Below, piece after piece: positions 9,783 to 18,160 of a DNA stretch of 64,000 bases. The stretch is from Chitinophagaceae bacterium. Lineage in GTDB: Bacteria; Bacteroidota; Bacteroidia; Chitinophagales; Chitinophagaceae. A program made the position numbers and the translations under genes. Where the stretch lies: assembly GCA_020403455.1 (NCBI GenBank), contig JADBXP010000005.1, positions 1 to 64,000 of the forward strand, in the 5' to 3' direction. Below the pieces are notes generated by a model that saw only the letters and a program-made list of their open reading frames with translations, had not been told where the DNA came from and did no database searches. The first letter of the stretch is position 1; each line of letters starts with the position of its first letter.

Positions 9783-9862
9783 AGGGGCAGTCCGATAATA
9801 ATGACTGCGAAGTTACAAAATCTTTACCTCATGGTAAGACTTTCAAACTGCAAGGATACGAA

Positions 9863-10387
9863 CTACTGCTCTATCACCAATGAGTTGAAGAATTCATCTA
9901 TTTCCTTTTGTTTGTTTTCAGTGGTGTTCACCGTAACACTTAGTTGATGGAGAACCGAACCTGCAAAAAAGGAGATAGAATATAAGCTCTTTCCCTTAAT
10001 TTCTTTGCTTTCCAGTTTGCTGATGTCTAATTCCATCTTGAGGCAACTTTTTCCTTTGAATTGAACGATCTCATCTTTTTTCAGTTCAACATTGCCCAGT
10101 TGCTGTAGCATGCCACTTTTCATTTGATCCCAAAGTGCATCACCCATAGAACTTACCATTTCGGCCTGCAAACCCATGGGGGCGAGGTCAAATGCAAGAG
10201 CTGAATATTTTAGGGTAGTATCTTTTCCCGAACTGCGGAAAAGCTTAGCTCCCATTTCATTGGTGTTGCTGTCTACCGGACCTGGGAATGTGACTTTTAT
10301 TTTTTCTCCAATTGCGAAGGAAGAAGGTTGTGCCAATAAAATGCCGGATATCAACAGGCAGGCAAAGGATAGAAGGTATTTCTTCAT
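9863..10387 (-). CDS. Secreted protein of unknown function
   Basis: I do not recognise this 174-residue protein. It has a clear signal peptide (MKKYLLSFACLLISGILLAQ, residues 1-20), so the mature part of about 154 residues is exported. The rest is soluble with alternating strands and helices and one cysteine in the mature part (KGKSCLKMEL). The C-terminus (TVNTTENKQKEIDEFFNSLVIEQ region) resembles the tail of small periplasmic alpha/beta proteins, but this is only an impression. It is 80 bases upstream of glnS on the same strand. Confidence 0.75.
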   Translation of the reverse strand: MKKYLLSFACLLISGILLAQPSSFAIGEKIKVTFPGPVDSNTNEMGAKLFRSSGKDTTLKYSALAFDLAPMGLQAEMVSSMGDALWDQMKSGMLQQLGNVELKKDEIVQFKGKSCLKMELDISKLESKEIKGKSLYSISFFAGSVLHQLSVTVNTTENKQKEIDEFFNSLVIEQ

Positions 10388-10454
10388 GGGATGAAATTTT
10401 GCTCAAAATACGGATGTTCAGGTCGATATCCTTCAAATGGAGAAAAAAAATTTA

Positions 10455-10462
10455 TACCTTTG
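10455..10462 (+). promoter_or_regulatory. -7 promoter box of tRNA-Arg
   Basis: TACCTTTG matches the Bacteroidota -7 consensus TAnnTTTG exactly and ends eight bases before the mature tRNA. Because the tRNA 5' end is fixed, it shows how close to the box transcription starts in this genome. Confidence 0.75.
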
Positions 10463-10470
10463 CGCCCACC

Positions 10471-10547
10471 GGTTCGGTAGCTCAGCTGGATAGAGCAACT
10501 GCCTTCTAAGCAGTAGGTCATTGGTTCGAATCCAATCCGAATCACCA
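10471..10547 (+). tRNA. tRNA-Arg (anticodon TCT)
   Basis: A complete cloverleaf can be drawn. The acceptor arms GGTTCGG (10471-10477) and CCGAATC (10537-10543) pair with one G-T wobble. The D-arm is GCTC/GAGC, the anticodon stem ACTGC/GCAGT encloses loop CTTCTAA with anticodon TCT, and the T-arm is ATTGG/CCAAT with TTCGAAT. Discriminator A and an encoded CCA end the gene. It reads AGA codons for arginine. Confidence 0.97.
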
Positions 10548-10551
10548 AAAA

Positions 10552-10580
10552 AGGTCTCTCATTATTGGGGGACTTTTTTA
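10552..10580 (+). terminator. Terminator after tRNA-Arg
   Basis: AGGTCTCTC (10552-10560) can pair with GGGGGACTT (10567-10575) using several G-T wobbles around an ATTATT loop, and a T-run follows. It starts five bases after the tRNA CCA. Confidence 0.65.
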
Positions 10581-10617
10581 TTACAGCTGGATAGAGTAAT
10601 GCGACGTAGGCGCACGA

Positions 10618-10642
10618 GTCCGCCAAAGGCGGACCGTTTTTT
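10618..10642 (+). terminator. Second, stronger terminator downstream of tRNA-Arg
   Basis: GTCCGCC (10618-10624) and GGCGGAC (10628-10634) form a perfect seven-base-pair stem with an AAA loop, followed by CG and six T. It separates the tRNA unit from the sialidase gene. Confidence 0.75.
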
Positions 10643-10714
10643 CTCGCGTCGGTTGATTTTCGGGTGCTCTTGGAGCAGTCAGCCATCAGATTTTTTTTCT
10701 TCTTACCTTGAAGA

Positions 10715-11896
10715 ATGAAAAGACTGTCCTCCAGCTATTTACTACTGTTGTTAGCTATTCTTCCATTACTAACTAATGCCCAAACCGACCATGTAGTGGT
10801 ATTTCGTTCCGGGGAGTCCGGATACCATACTTTTCGTATACCCGCCATTATTCGCGCTGCCAATGGAGATCTGCTCGCATTTTGCGAAGGTCGCAAGAAC
10901 GGATCCGGTGATTTTGGCAATATTGATATAGTTATGCGGAGAAGTACTGATGGTGGGAAGCAATGGGGAGAACTTCAGGTGGTGGCTGAATTCAATGATC
11001 TTCAGGCCGGAAATCCGGCACCTGTCATTGATCTATTGAACCCAGATCATCCGGGTCGGGTCTGGCTATTTTATAATACCGGCAATTGTACCGAGCAGCA
11101 AATGCGGGAACGGATGGGACTGAAGGAAACATGGTACCGTGTTTCAGATGATCATGGCATTAATTGGCAACCTCCCGTGAACATTACCGCACAGGTGCAC
11201 AAACATTCGGGAAATTCTTCATTACCTGGAGACTGGCGCAGTTATGCCAACACTCCCGGCCATGCCCTACAAATAATGAACGGACCCTTCAAAGGGAGGT
11301 TGGTAGTTGCTGCCAATCACTCTTCCGGACCTCCCCAGGGCCGCTTTCGAGATTATAGGGCCCATGCCTTTTTTTCTGACGATTTTGGCAGAACCTTCCA
11401 ACTTAGCCCGGATGTCGAATATCCGGGTAGCAATGAATCCATGGCTGCAGAATTGGGAAATGGAGGTATTTTACTCAACTCGCGCAACCAAAGCGGAGAT
11501 CAGAAATTTCGCCTTATTTCCCGCAGCCGTGATGCCGGTAGTAGCTGGGATACCACCTATTTTGAAAAGAACTTGATCGATCCTGTGAACCAGGGCTCCG
11601 TGCTTACATTGGGGTATTCCGGTAAAAATGCAATCATTGCACACAGTCATGCACAAGATTCCACCCGCCGCAACAACCTCATGTTGCACATAAGCCGGGA
11701 TGATGGCAGAAGCTGGAAGCCCTACATGGTCATTGATCAGGCACTGGAGGGCGCTTCCAAAGATTATACTGCCTATTCAGACCTGGTGGTCTTTCAAACC
11801 AATAGATTAGGTGTATTGTATGAAAGAAACGGGTATCGGGAAATCGTTTGGAAGACCATAGACCTGCCGCGAAAATTTATCCGCCGGAAACGCTGA
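10715..11896 (+). CDS. Secreted exo-alpha-sialidase (BNR/Asp-box, GH33-like)
   Basis: This 393-residue protein belongs to the sialidase six-bladed beta-propeller family; such enzymes release terminal sialic acids from glycoconjugates. It has a signal peptide (about residues 1-22), the FRIP motif with its catalytic-site arginine (FRIPAIIRA), and at least five Asp boxes of SxDxGxxW type (STDGGKQW, SDDHGINW, SDDFGRTF, SRDAGSSW, SRDDGRSW). It also has a NESMAAEL segment and a late YSDLVV tyrosine typical of the active site. Its last 20 bases overlap the convergent deacetylase gene. No sialic-acid catabolic genes are in the window, so the physiological substrate is uncertain. Confidence 0.88.
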   Translation: MKRLSSSYLLLLLAILPLLTNAQTDHVVVFRSGESGYHTFRIPAIIRAANGDLLAFCEGRKNGSGDFGNIDIVMRRSTDGGKQWGELQVVAEFNDLQAGNPAPVIDLLNPDHPGRVWLFYNTGNCTEQQMRERMGLKETWYRVSDDHGINWQPPVNITAQVHKHSGNSSLPGDWRSYANTPGHALQIMNGPFKGRLVVAANHSSGPPQGRFRDYRAHAFFSDDFGRTFQLSPDVEYPGSNESMAAELGNGGILLNSRNQSGDQKFRLISRSRDAGSSWDTTYFEKNLIDPVNQGSVLTLGYSGKNAIIAHSHAQDSTRRNNLMLHISRDDGRSWKPYMVIDQALEGASKDYTAYSDLVVFQTNRLGVLYERNGYREIVWKTIDLPRKFIRRKR

Positions 11897-12881
11897 GTAA
11901 TTTTTTTCTTCTTTCCATCAGTTCCCTCCAGGTGGTAAGAATGATGTTGTTCTTTTCCAGATAAGCTTTCAAATCCGGGGACTGCATAGCAAGCCAGTCG
12001 GCTCGTCGGATGATGCCGGAAGAAGAGATGTGTTCAAAGTGCTCTCCGGCTACTGAACAATGCATGATCACCATAGTAATGCCAGGTTGTAATTCTTTAA
12101 ATGAATGGATGTAGTTATTTGCTGCAATCTTCTGTAATTGTTGGTCACTGGTTTTCTCTTGTGGATACCTGAAACCATAGCTAAGGTTGTGCAAGTCATC
12201 AATAACCGGTAAACCTGCCTGCCATAGTTTCTCACCAATTTTTTGTGCTTGCTGAACCGAAATAAGCCCGGCATTTGTTTTGCTGACCAGCGTATTATGT
12301 CCACCCGGAAACATTACCGGTATTTTTTCGCGCATTCCAATGGATAAATATTGTTCCAGAAAGGCAGGAGTAGCAAACAGTGTTCCCATGTGGGAGTCAA
12401 AATGAGTGGGTTCCCAGCCTGCCTTGCGAGAACGCAATAGTTGTGCTTCGATTTCAATGGCTATTTCCTGTGCCTTCGCATGTGTAACCACATCAACAAC
12501 ACCCAACCACATTGCTCCCTGTGAATCGGTGAGTCCGGGAACAGCGGCTGCGCCTGCAAGTGGAGACCAGCGATAATCTTTCCACTCTGCATTCATCGTC
12601 AGGTGCAATCCGGCATCTGATTTTGGATATTTTTTTAGATAAGCGAAAATTTCGGGTACCCATGGACAAGGCATCATGATGCTAAAAGAGTTGGCTACTC
12701 CTTTTTCGATTGACTCAACGACACCTTCGTTGGATTCTTTTGACATGCCTGCATCATCCACATGTAAAATGAGGACCTTGCTTCCTTTCGGATAGCCCAG
12801 TTTCTCAGCATAGGTTTGTGCTCGGGATAAAAGAGGAACCAAAACAATCCAAAGCAACAGACAACGGATCATTGATTGCAT
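11877..12881 (-). CDS. Secreted YdjC/ChbG-family carbohydrate deacetylase
   Basis: The product is a 334-residue YdjC/ChbG-fold protein. Characterised members are metal-dependent deacetylases of N-acetylated sugars such as diacetylchitobiose. Metal and catalytic residues appear in ILHVDDAGMS (Asp-Asp), HLTMNAEW and THFDSHMGT. A hydrophobic signal peptide ending at SRAQ implies export, unlike cytoplasmic ChbG. An ATG three codons in (12872) is an alternative start. It is convergent with and overlaps the sialidase gene; a functional link is possible but unproven. A weak -7-like TAACTTTA lies about 25 bases upstream. Confidence 0.85.
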   Translation of the reverse strand: MQSMIRCLLLWIVLVPLLSRAQTYAEKLGYPKGSKVLILHVDDAGMSKESNEGVVESIEKGVANSFSIMMPCPWVPEIFAYLKKYPKSDAGLHLTMNAEWKDYRWSPLAGAAAVPGLTDSQGAMWLGVVDVVTHAKAQEIAIEIEAQLLRSRKAGWEPTHFDSHMGTLFATPAFLEQYLSIGMREKIPVMFPGGHNTLVSKTNAGLISVQQAQKIGEKLWQAGLPVIDDLHNLSYGFRYPQEKTSDQQLQKIAANNYIHSFKELQPGITMVIMHCSVAGEHFEHISSSGIIRRADWLAMQSPDLKAYLEKNNIILTTWRELMERRKKLLSVSGG

Positions 12882-12908
12882 GGTAGTAGTATTCAGTGGA
12901 TTCTAAAG

Positions 12909-13853
12909 TTAGGTTCTTTTCGGCCCATCCTTCCACTGAATATTTTTACTGGTATATATCTTGTCATCATCATCAATGATGATGCATTCCACCTGATGCA
13001 ATTGATCAATCAGGTCAAGGCCTGCTTCAATACCCATGATGGCGATGGGTGTGGTTAAAGCATCTGCCAACTCAGCATTGGGGGTAATTATGGTTACACT
13101 CTTGATTCCGGTAATGGGCAATCCGGTTCTCGGATCGATGGTGTGGGAATATTTTTTTCCATTGATAACTACAAATTTTTCATAATTCCCCGATGTTGCT
13201 ACTGCCATATCTGACACATTCAAGAAAGAGAATATACTCCCCGATTGGTTTGGATCGGCAATGCCGATGGTCCATTCCCGGCCATTCGGCTGAAGTCCCC
13301 AGGTAGTGAGGTCTCCTGACGCATTGACTATTCCGGCTTGGATGCCTTGCAGGCGCAGCCATTCTCTTGTTTTTTCTGCTGCATAGCCCTTCCCTATTCC
13401 GCCGAAACCGATGCGCATTCCTTTTTCTTTTAGCATCACCGAGAGATTCGCTCTGTCCAATTCTATGTTTCTGTAATTGATAAGACGTACCATTTTTTGG
13501 GCAGTGATTTTATCAGGGAGTTGCGTCATTTGGGTATCAAAGTTCCAAAGTCGTTTGTCTACAGAGCCGTAGGTGATGTCAAATGCCCCCTGAGTCAAAT
13601 CCGAAAGACGCTGGCAACGAGCTATTAGGTCGAATGTTTCCTTGTGAACCTGAACGGGTTCAATACCTGCGGCATCGTTGATGCGGGAGGTATCGCTGGT
13701 GGGTTGATAGGTGCTTAATTGACTTTCGATGGAGCTAATGAACTCAAAAGCAGCGTCGATCCACTTGTTCCCCTCCTCTTCCCCCTCACAGGAAACGGTT
13801 ATTTCGAAATGATTTCCCATTTTTCGGGCAGTTTTCTTCATTAGATGGTTCAT
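12909..13853 (-). CDS. apbE: FAD:protein FMN transferase (ApbE family)
   Basis: ApbE covalently attaches FMN to threonine/serine residues of flavoproteins such as Na+-NQR or RNF subunits, in a Mg2+-dependent reaction using FAD. The 314-residue protein shows the N-terminal KMGNHFEITV, the FAD-site IGFGGIGKGYAAEK and NASGDLTTWG motifs, and the YSHTIDPRTGLPI signature. No signal peptide or lipobox is visible, so this version may act in the cytoplasm, or the true start may differ. It is 27 bases upstream of the deacetylase gene on the same strand. Confidence 0.92.
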   Translation of the reverse strand: MNHLMKKTARKMGNHFEITVSCEGEEEGNKWIDAAFEFISSIESQLSTYQPTSDTSRINDAAGIEPVQVHKETFDLIARCQRLSDLTQGAFDITYGSVDKRLWNFDTQMTQLPDKITAQKMVRLINYRNIELDRANLSVMLKEKGMRIGFGGIGKGYAAEKTREWLRLQGIQAGIVNASGDLTTWGLQPNGREWTIGIADPNQSGSIFSFLNVSDMAVATSGNYEKFVVINGKKYSHTIDPRTGLPITGIKSVTIITPNAELADALTTPIAIMGIEAGLDLIDQLHQVECIIIDDDDKIYTSKNIQWKDGPKRT

Positions 13854-14206
13854 ATATATCTAATTATGAGGTTTTATTGACACATTAATTAAAATAAGCG
13901 TCATAATTATTTTTAATTCAAGGAATTAATTTCATTTAACTAATTGATTTACAGGGTTTTAGTACTGTGAATATGTTTATAATTTGATTTTTTTTCAAAG
14001 TTATCCCCAAAATGCACAATAAATGTCAGTAAAACACGGTTTTATATAAGTGAGGTTGAAGAAGTAATTCAAGGAGAAAACAGAGGTTGAATCGGTATCA
14101 GACAAAAACAACATTGACTCGAAAAACCACTAATAACTAACCCAAGTCCCACCAGGAATTTATTCCCCGCGGGACGACACACCCCCTAACCTTCAAAAAA
14201 CAACTT
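13854..14206 (+). other. 353-base AT-rich leader/promoter region before the first small paralog gene
   Basis: No gene is seen here. It contains the 12-mer AATATGTTTATA (13970-13981), which recurs at 16656-16667 before the esterase-like gene. It also has a nine-base direct repeat GAGGTTGAA (14052-14060, 14083-14091) spaced 31 bases apart, and a GC-rich hairpin close to the start codon. It is divergent from apbE, so both promoters should lie here. Confidence 0.5.
14146..14175 (+). promoter_or_regulatory. Hairpin in the leader of the 14207 gene
   Basis: Two nested stems can form: GTCCC (14146-14150) with GGGAC (14171-14175), and GGAAT (14155-14159) with ATTCC (14162-14166), separated by a four-by-four internal loop. 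It lies 31 bases before the ATG, has no T-run, and is the only GC-rich stretch in the region. It could be a regulatory leader structure or a transcript-stabilising hairpin. Confidence 0.45.
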
Positions 14207-14662
14207 ATGTCAGCTTACACTTTTCCCGGACTTCAACAGTCATCTCAATCAACCGCCAATGGTTATTCTCGCCAACTTGTAAGACAAATTGAGGAAACCT
14301 CATTTACAGGTATTTTCTGTCTGTATACCCCTATTGTATTTACCTATTTCAGTGTTGCATCGATGGCTTTCTATGATGCATTTGCTGTTTATCTCAACGT
14401 TATGATCACTTTTGGACTTGTATTTCGTGTAATTGCGTTCAATTGGGTGGGCAATATTTCCCGCAAGCAAGGCCTTCAGCAAAGGAAATGGCAGATATTC
14501 TCATTGATCCTGCCCGCCCTGGCCTTGATTTTGATTGGCAAAACTAAAAAAGCACAAAAAAATTCTGTCACTGTTGCTACTTCAACTCAGTCCGCAAGAC
14601 TTTACGAAGCTGAGCAAAATTATTTCGGCAGAAAAGAAAAATTATATAGAAAAGTCAGTTAG
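14207..14662 (+). CDS. Small membrane protein, paralog 1 of an unrecognised family
   Basis: I do not recognise this 151-residue protein. After a polar N-terminus (about 35 residues) it has three hydrophobic stretches: FTGIFCLYTPIVFTYFSVAS, MITFGLVFRVIAFNW and IFSLILPALALILIG. A basic, polar tail of about 35 residues follows. Its core is clearly related to the protein at 18467-18973: shared text includes FRVIAFNWVGNI, TYF, ASxAxYDA and the CLxTP motif. The start ATG sits in a context (CTTATGTCAGCTTACAC) nearly identical to that of the paralog. A strong terminator follows 31 bases after the stop. Function is unknown; position suggests a role linked to the neighbouring two-component system. Confidence 0.8.
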   Translation: MSAYTFPGLQQSSQSTANGYSRQLVRQIEETSFTGIFCLYTPIVFTYFSVASMAFYDAFAVYLNVMITFGLVFRVIAFNWVGNISRKQGLQQRKWQIFSLILPALALILIGKTKKAQKNSVTVATSTQSARLYEAEQNYFGRKEKLYRKVS

Positions 14663-14693
14663 TAGGTTGTTTTTAAGTTTACAAGGTGGGATT

Positions 14694-14727
14694 GCCCCTA
14701 CACGATGGTGTGGGGGCTTTTCTTTTT
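14694..14727 (+). terminator. Terminator of paralog 1
   Basis: A ten-base-pair stem (14694-14703 with 14708-14717, one T-G pair) with loop GATG is followed by TTTTCTTTTT. The stem-loop and tail differ at only one position from the terminator at 18128-18160. Confidence 0.88.
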
Positions 14728-14883
14728 GTAAAAGAGCTAATTATTGATATTGCAATTCGATTCAGATTTCGAGTGTGAAATGAAGATTTTTACTACAAAA
14801 TTGAAGTTGATCAATAATGAGATGAATGAAAATATTTCACTCAGTTGAATCTATAATCAAAATATGTCTATTATCACCGAAAT

Positions 14884-15582
14884 TTAACTCTGTAAGACCT
14901 TAAGAACCTGTTGACGATAGCTAATTCCAATTGGTAATTCGTTACCTGTAATCAAGAAACAACTATTATTGAATGTTTTAGTAACAAAGTTTGTGTTAAC
15001 CAAAAAACTTTTATGGATTCGAACAAATCCATAAGGCTCGAGACGTTGAGTAATAACAGTCATAGTTAAATGAATGACCTGAACTTTTGTTTGTGAATGA
15101 ACTTTTAGGTAGTTTCCATAGGCTTCTACATATGCGATTTCTCGGGGATTGATGACTTGATTGGGAGCTTGACCTATAGAAATCGACTCAGGGAGGTGAC
15201 GATGGTCCCTCATATCTAATTTGCTGACTGCTTTTAGAAATCTCTCAAACCGTATTGGTTTAAGCAAGTAGTCAACTACATTATAATTAAACGCTTCCAT
15301 CGAGTATTCACTATAGGCTGTAGTAAAAATAACTTTAGGCTGGTAGGGCAAAAGTTGCAGCAATGAAAAGCCATTGAAGTTGGGCAGATTGATATCTAAA
15401 AAAATCAAGTCGATATGATTTGTTTCTAAGTATCTCAGCGCAGACAGAGGCTCGAAAAAGATGGCCATAACCTTTATGGTACCCGACTTTTGGCAGTAAG
15501 TATTTAAAAGATCTTGTGCATCCTGTTCATCCTCAACAATCACACATTTTAAAGGTTTATAACCTAATTCGTAGTGTTGCAT
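14884..15582 (-). CDS. LytTR-family response regulator
   Basis: This is a 232-residue response regulator with an N-terminal receiver domain and a C-terminal LytTR DNA-binding domain. The acidic pocket is EDE (17-19), the phospho-acceptor is Asp63 in FLDINLP, and the conserved lysine is Lys108 in LLKPI. The LytTR domain spans about 130-232 (AYVEAYGNYLKVHS, then FVRIHKSFLVN). LytTR regulators bind paired nine-base direct repeats. The start overlaps the end of the sensor kinase gene by 26 bases, so the two are translationally coupled. Likely targets are the neighbouring membrane-protein and esterase genes, by position only. Confidence 0.94.
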   Translation of the reverse strand: MQHYELGYKPLKCVIVEDEQDAQDLLNTYCQKSGTIKVMAIFFEPLSALRYLETNHIDLIFLDINLPNFNGFSLLQLLPYQPKVIFTTAYSEYSMEAFNYNVVDYLLKPIRFERFLKAVSKLDMRDHRHLPESISIGQAPNQVINPREIAYVEAYGNYLKVHSQTKVQVIHLTMTVITQRLEPYGFVRIHKSFLVNTNFVTKTFNNSCFLITGNELPIGISYRQQVLKVLQS

Positions 15583-16528
15583 AAAATAAATTATTCAGTT
15601 TTTCTAATTTTAGTTCGTATCTGTTAGGATAGAGAAATTCTAAACGTTTTTTCAGGTTGGATATTCCTGTTCCACTCTCTTTTAATTTCGACGTACTAAT
15701 ATTGTTGGTAGTTTGTAACGATACAGTTTTGCCGGTTTGAAAAAAAAATATAGAGATAGTAGCCTCCTCAGGAGCAACCACACCATGTTTGAAGGTATTT
15801 TCAATTAAAGGTGTGAACATATTGGGAGCTACTTTCATATTGGGATCATCCATCTCAAAATGAGAATTTATTGTAAGGTTGATGGGAAGTCTTCTTTTTT
15901 CAAAGAAAATGTAATGTTGTAAAAAATCAATTTCTTCTTGTAAGGTTACTTCAGTTATTGTTTCCATTTTCAGCTGATAACGAAGCATATCCGATAAATT
16001 CAATATCATATCAGCTGTTTCCGGGCTTTGTTGTGTTGCTTTACCATATATACTATTCAATGTATTGAAAAGAAAATGCGGATTGAGTTGTCTCTTTAAT
16101 AATTGTAGGGCAGCTTGGGTCTTTTCATATTCATATTCACGCAATTCAATTTTTCTCTCAACAGACTCTTTCACCGATTTAATAAAACTGGAAAATAGTA
16201 AAATGAATGTTGTTCCAATAAAATGTAGGGATAATGAAATGTCTTCAAAATCAATGCCAATAAAAGGACTAATCAAATTCGCAATGAATGATGAAACATT
16301 GATTAAAACGATGAGACTTAAACTATACGTAAAGTATTTCCTTTTTGCAAAAAGTCGGTTTTGCAAATTTATTCCGACAAAAATTAGCAAAACATAGAAA
16401 GGAGCCAATGTCGGTTGTAAGACGAGTGCAAAATAAAAATAATTACCAATGCCTTTACTTATAATGCTGATTATTGAAATACCCAGTGCGAATACAAATG
16501 CAATAAACCATTTCCTGTACCTTTTCAT
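15557..16528 (-). CDS. LytS/YehU-type sensor histidine kinase (His_kinase family)
   Basis: The 323-residue protein has four hydrophobic segments (about 7-25, 31-54, 68-90 and 101-116), a short coiled region, and the His_kinase domain with phospho-acceptor His151 in LNPHFLFNTLN. The C-terminal ATPase part has PLIENTFKHG and GTGISNLKKRLEFLY. It lacks a periplasmic sensor domain, so it probably senses a membrane-embedded or membrane-associated signal. It is upstream of and overlaps the LytTR regulator gene, and is divergent from the esterase-like gene. Confidence 0.93.
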   Translation of the reverse strand: MKRYRKWFIAFVFALGISIISIISKGIGNYFYFALVLQPTLAPFYVLLIFVGINLQNRLFAKRKYFTYSLSLIVLINVSSFIANLISPFIGIDFEDISLSLHFIGTTFILLFSSFIKSVKESVERKIELREYEYEKTQAALQLLKRQLNPHFLFNTLNSIYGKATQQSPETADMILNLSDMLRYQLKMETITEVTLQEEIDFLQHYIFFEKRRLPINLTINSHFEMDDPNMKVAPNMFTPLIENTFKHGVVAPEEATISIFFFQTGKTVSLQTTNNISTSKLKESGTGISNLKKRLEFLYPNRYELKLEKLNNLFYATLRIRL

Positions 16529-16706
16529 AATTCAAAAAAAAATAAAAATTTCCATTAATACAATGTTTTTGACCTGTGATAAGTTTGATTCGTCAAAATT
16601 ATCTTCTTGTCATGTAATATAAAGATCAAGTTTCATTCTAAAGGTTTTGATTTGTAATATGTTTATATCATATAAAGTTTCTAACTGATAACCCAAACCC
16701 ATTTCT

Positions 16707-18098
16707 ATGAAAACTGGTCAAAAACCAACATTTGATTTTTTTAGAAGTTTACTGTCTAGTAACATGGTAGTACCTCTTCTGGTAATAGTACTATTGTTCA
16801 TGACTTTAAGTTGTAACAAAAAGAATGATTCTATACCATCCGTTGCTGAAGTATATGAGATTTTAAACAAGCAAGATTTTGGTAATTTGATTCTACCGAT
16901 AACATCTGTTACACCTTCGGCAAACACAGATGATCTTGCAGCAATATCACCTTTTCTTTCTGATAAGTTAATCGTTGCTTTGGGTGAATCAACCCACGGA
17001 ACAAGTGAGTTTTTTACACTCCGACATCGGATGATTCAATATATGGTCAAGCAGCTAAATTTTCGTGTTTTAGCAATTGAAGCAAATTTTTCTGCAGTTG
17101 AAGCCATCAATGACTATATCCATGGTGGGCCGGGTACAGCCAAAAATGCTGTTGAGAATATTAAACAAAGTTGGGTGTATAATAACCTTGAATTTTTGCA
17201 ACTTATTGAATGGTTGAGAGAGTACAATAATGGACAGTCAGTAGCAAATAAAGTTAGTTTCTATGGTTTTGATGCCCAACATTGCGAACCGAGTTCGAAA
17301 CGTGTTCAATCATACATATCTCAGTACGCTCCATCCTATTTGACTGTATTTGATACAACAGCGAAACACTTTCTCAATGATTTTGAGGAATATTTTGCGA
17401 CGTACACAAATGACCAATTACTGAAAATTTTACCAAAGTCTGTTGCTGATTTCCAATCCCGTTGGTCTAAGGTTAGCACCTATTTTCAAAATAATAAAGC
17501 GGATCTTATTGCCAAAAGTGGTGATCGGGCCTATGATTTAGCCCTTCGCCATTGGGAGATTGTAAGACAAACATTCAGTCGTTTTATTTACGTTGAGGAT
17601 GAATTAAAAACTTTTAATCATCGAGATACTTCTATGGCCGATAATGTGGATTGGATAAAGAAGTTTGAGAACAACAAAAAGATAATTCTTTGGGCTCATG
17701 CAGGGCATAGTGGGAGTGACAATTCGACCACTACTCAAATGGGATATCACTTGAAGCAGCGTCATCAAGCCAATTACTTCTCAGTCGGTTTTTTTACCAA
17801 TGGAGGAACTGTACGAGTAATTCATGAAGTCAATGGAACGCCTGTATTGGGTGAATATAAAATAGACCCTAAGTCAGAGCATGTAATTACACAGGCATTT
17901 GTTAAAGGAAATTGGTTGCAGTTTTTTTTACCAATGTCGGCAATATCCGGAAAACCTGAATTAAAGAATCTTTTTTCTAAGTCATGGAAAATATACTTTA
18001 TTGGTTCCGATATTGAAAAAACTACTGTAGAACAAAATCTCGGTACTGCATATGATGCTATTGTTTTCCTGAACAAAACAACCGCTACAAAGCCGTAA
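16707..18098 (+). CDS. Erythromycin-esterase-like lipoprotein (EreA/EreC superfamily)
   Basis: This 463-residue protein belongs to the erythromycin esterase superfamily, whose characterised members hydrolyse the macrolide lactone; many chromosomal relatives have unknown substrates. Visible family motifs are ALGESTHGTSEFFTLRHRMI (from residue 91, Glu94 and His97), VLAIEANFSAVEAIN, FYGFDAQ and ILWAHAGHSG. An N-terminal hydrophobic stretch ends in the lipobox LFMTLSC (Cys36), so it is probably anchored in an envelope membrane; Bacteroidota Ere-like proteins can be either cytoplasmic or exported. It is divergent from the sensor kinase and ends in a terminator nearly identical to that of paralog 1. 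Macrolide resistance should not be assumed. Confidence 0.87.
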   Translation: MKTGQKPTFDFFRSLLSSNMVVPLLVIVLLFMTLSCNKKNDSIPSVAEVYEILNKQDFGNLILPITSVTPSANTDDLAAISPFLSDKLIVALGESTHGTSEFFTLRHRMIQYMVKQLNFRVLAIEANFSAVEAINDYIHGGPGTAKNAVENIKQSWVYNNLEFLQLIEWLREYNNGQSVANKVSFYGFDAQHCEPSSKRVQSYISQYAPSYLTVFDTTAKHFLNDFEEYFATYTNDQLLKILPKSVADFQSRWSKVSTYFQNNKADLIAKSGDRAYDLALRHWEIVRQTFSRFIYVEDELKTFNHRDTSMADNVDWIKKFENNKKIILWAHAGHSGSDNSTTTQMGYHLKQRHQANYFSVGFFTNGGTVRVIHEVNGTPVLGEYKIDPKSEHVITQAFVKGNWLQFFLPMSAISGKPELKNLFSKSWKIYFIGSDIEKTTVEQNLGTAYDAIVFLNKTTATKP

Positions 18099-18127
18099 AT
18101 ACTTGATTTTAAATTTGGTGTCAGATC

Positions 18128-18160
18128 GCCCCTGCACGATGGTGTGGGGGCTTTTCTTCT
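18128..18160 (+). terminator. Terminator of the esterase-like gene
   Basis: GCCCCTGCAC (18128-18137) pairs with GTGTGGGGGC (18142-18151) around a GATG loop, followed by TTTTCTTCTTTT. It is nearly identical to 14694-14727. Confidence 0.88.

Noticed and set aside
10471..10642. Integrated-element attachment site at tRNA-Arg
   Set aside because: The repeated text is the D-arm, not the tRNA 3' end, and no integrase or foreign block follows.
690..11896. A sialic-acid utilisation locus formed by susC-susD and the sialidase
   Set aside because: The pair and the sialidase are separated by more than 5 kb of housekeeping genes on mixed strands, with no catabolic genes.
16707..18098. Acquired macrolide-resistance gene
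   Set aside because: The Ere-like motifs are present, but the gene is an exported lipoprotein in a native-looking chromosomal context with host-like base use and no mobile element; the superfamily is broad.
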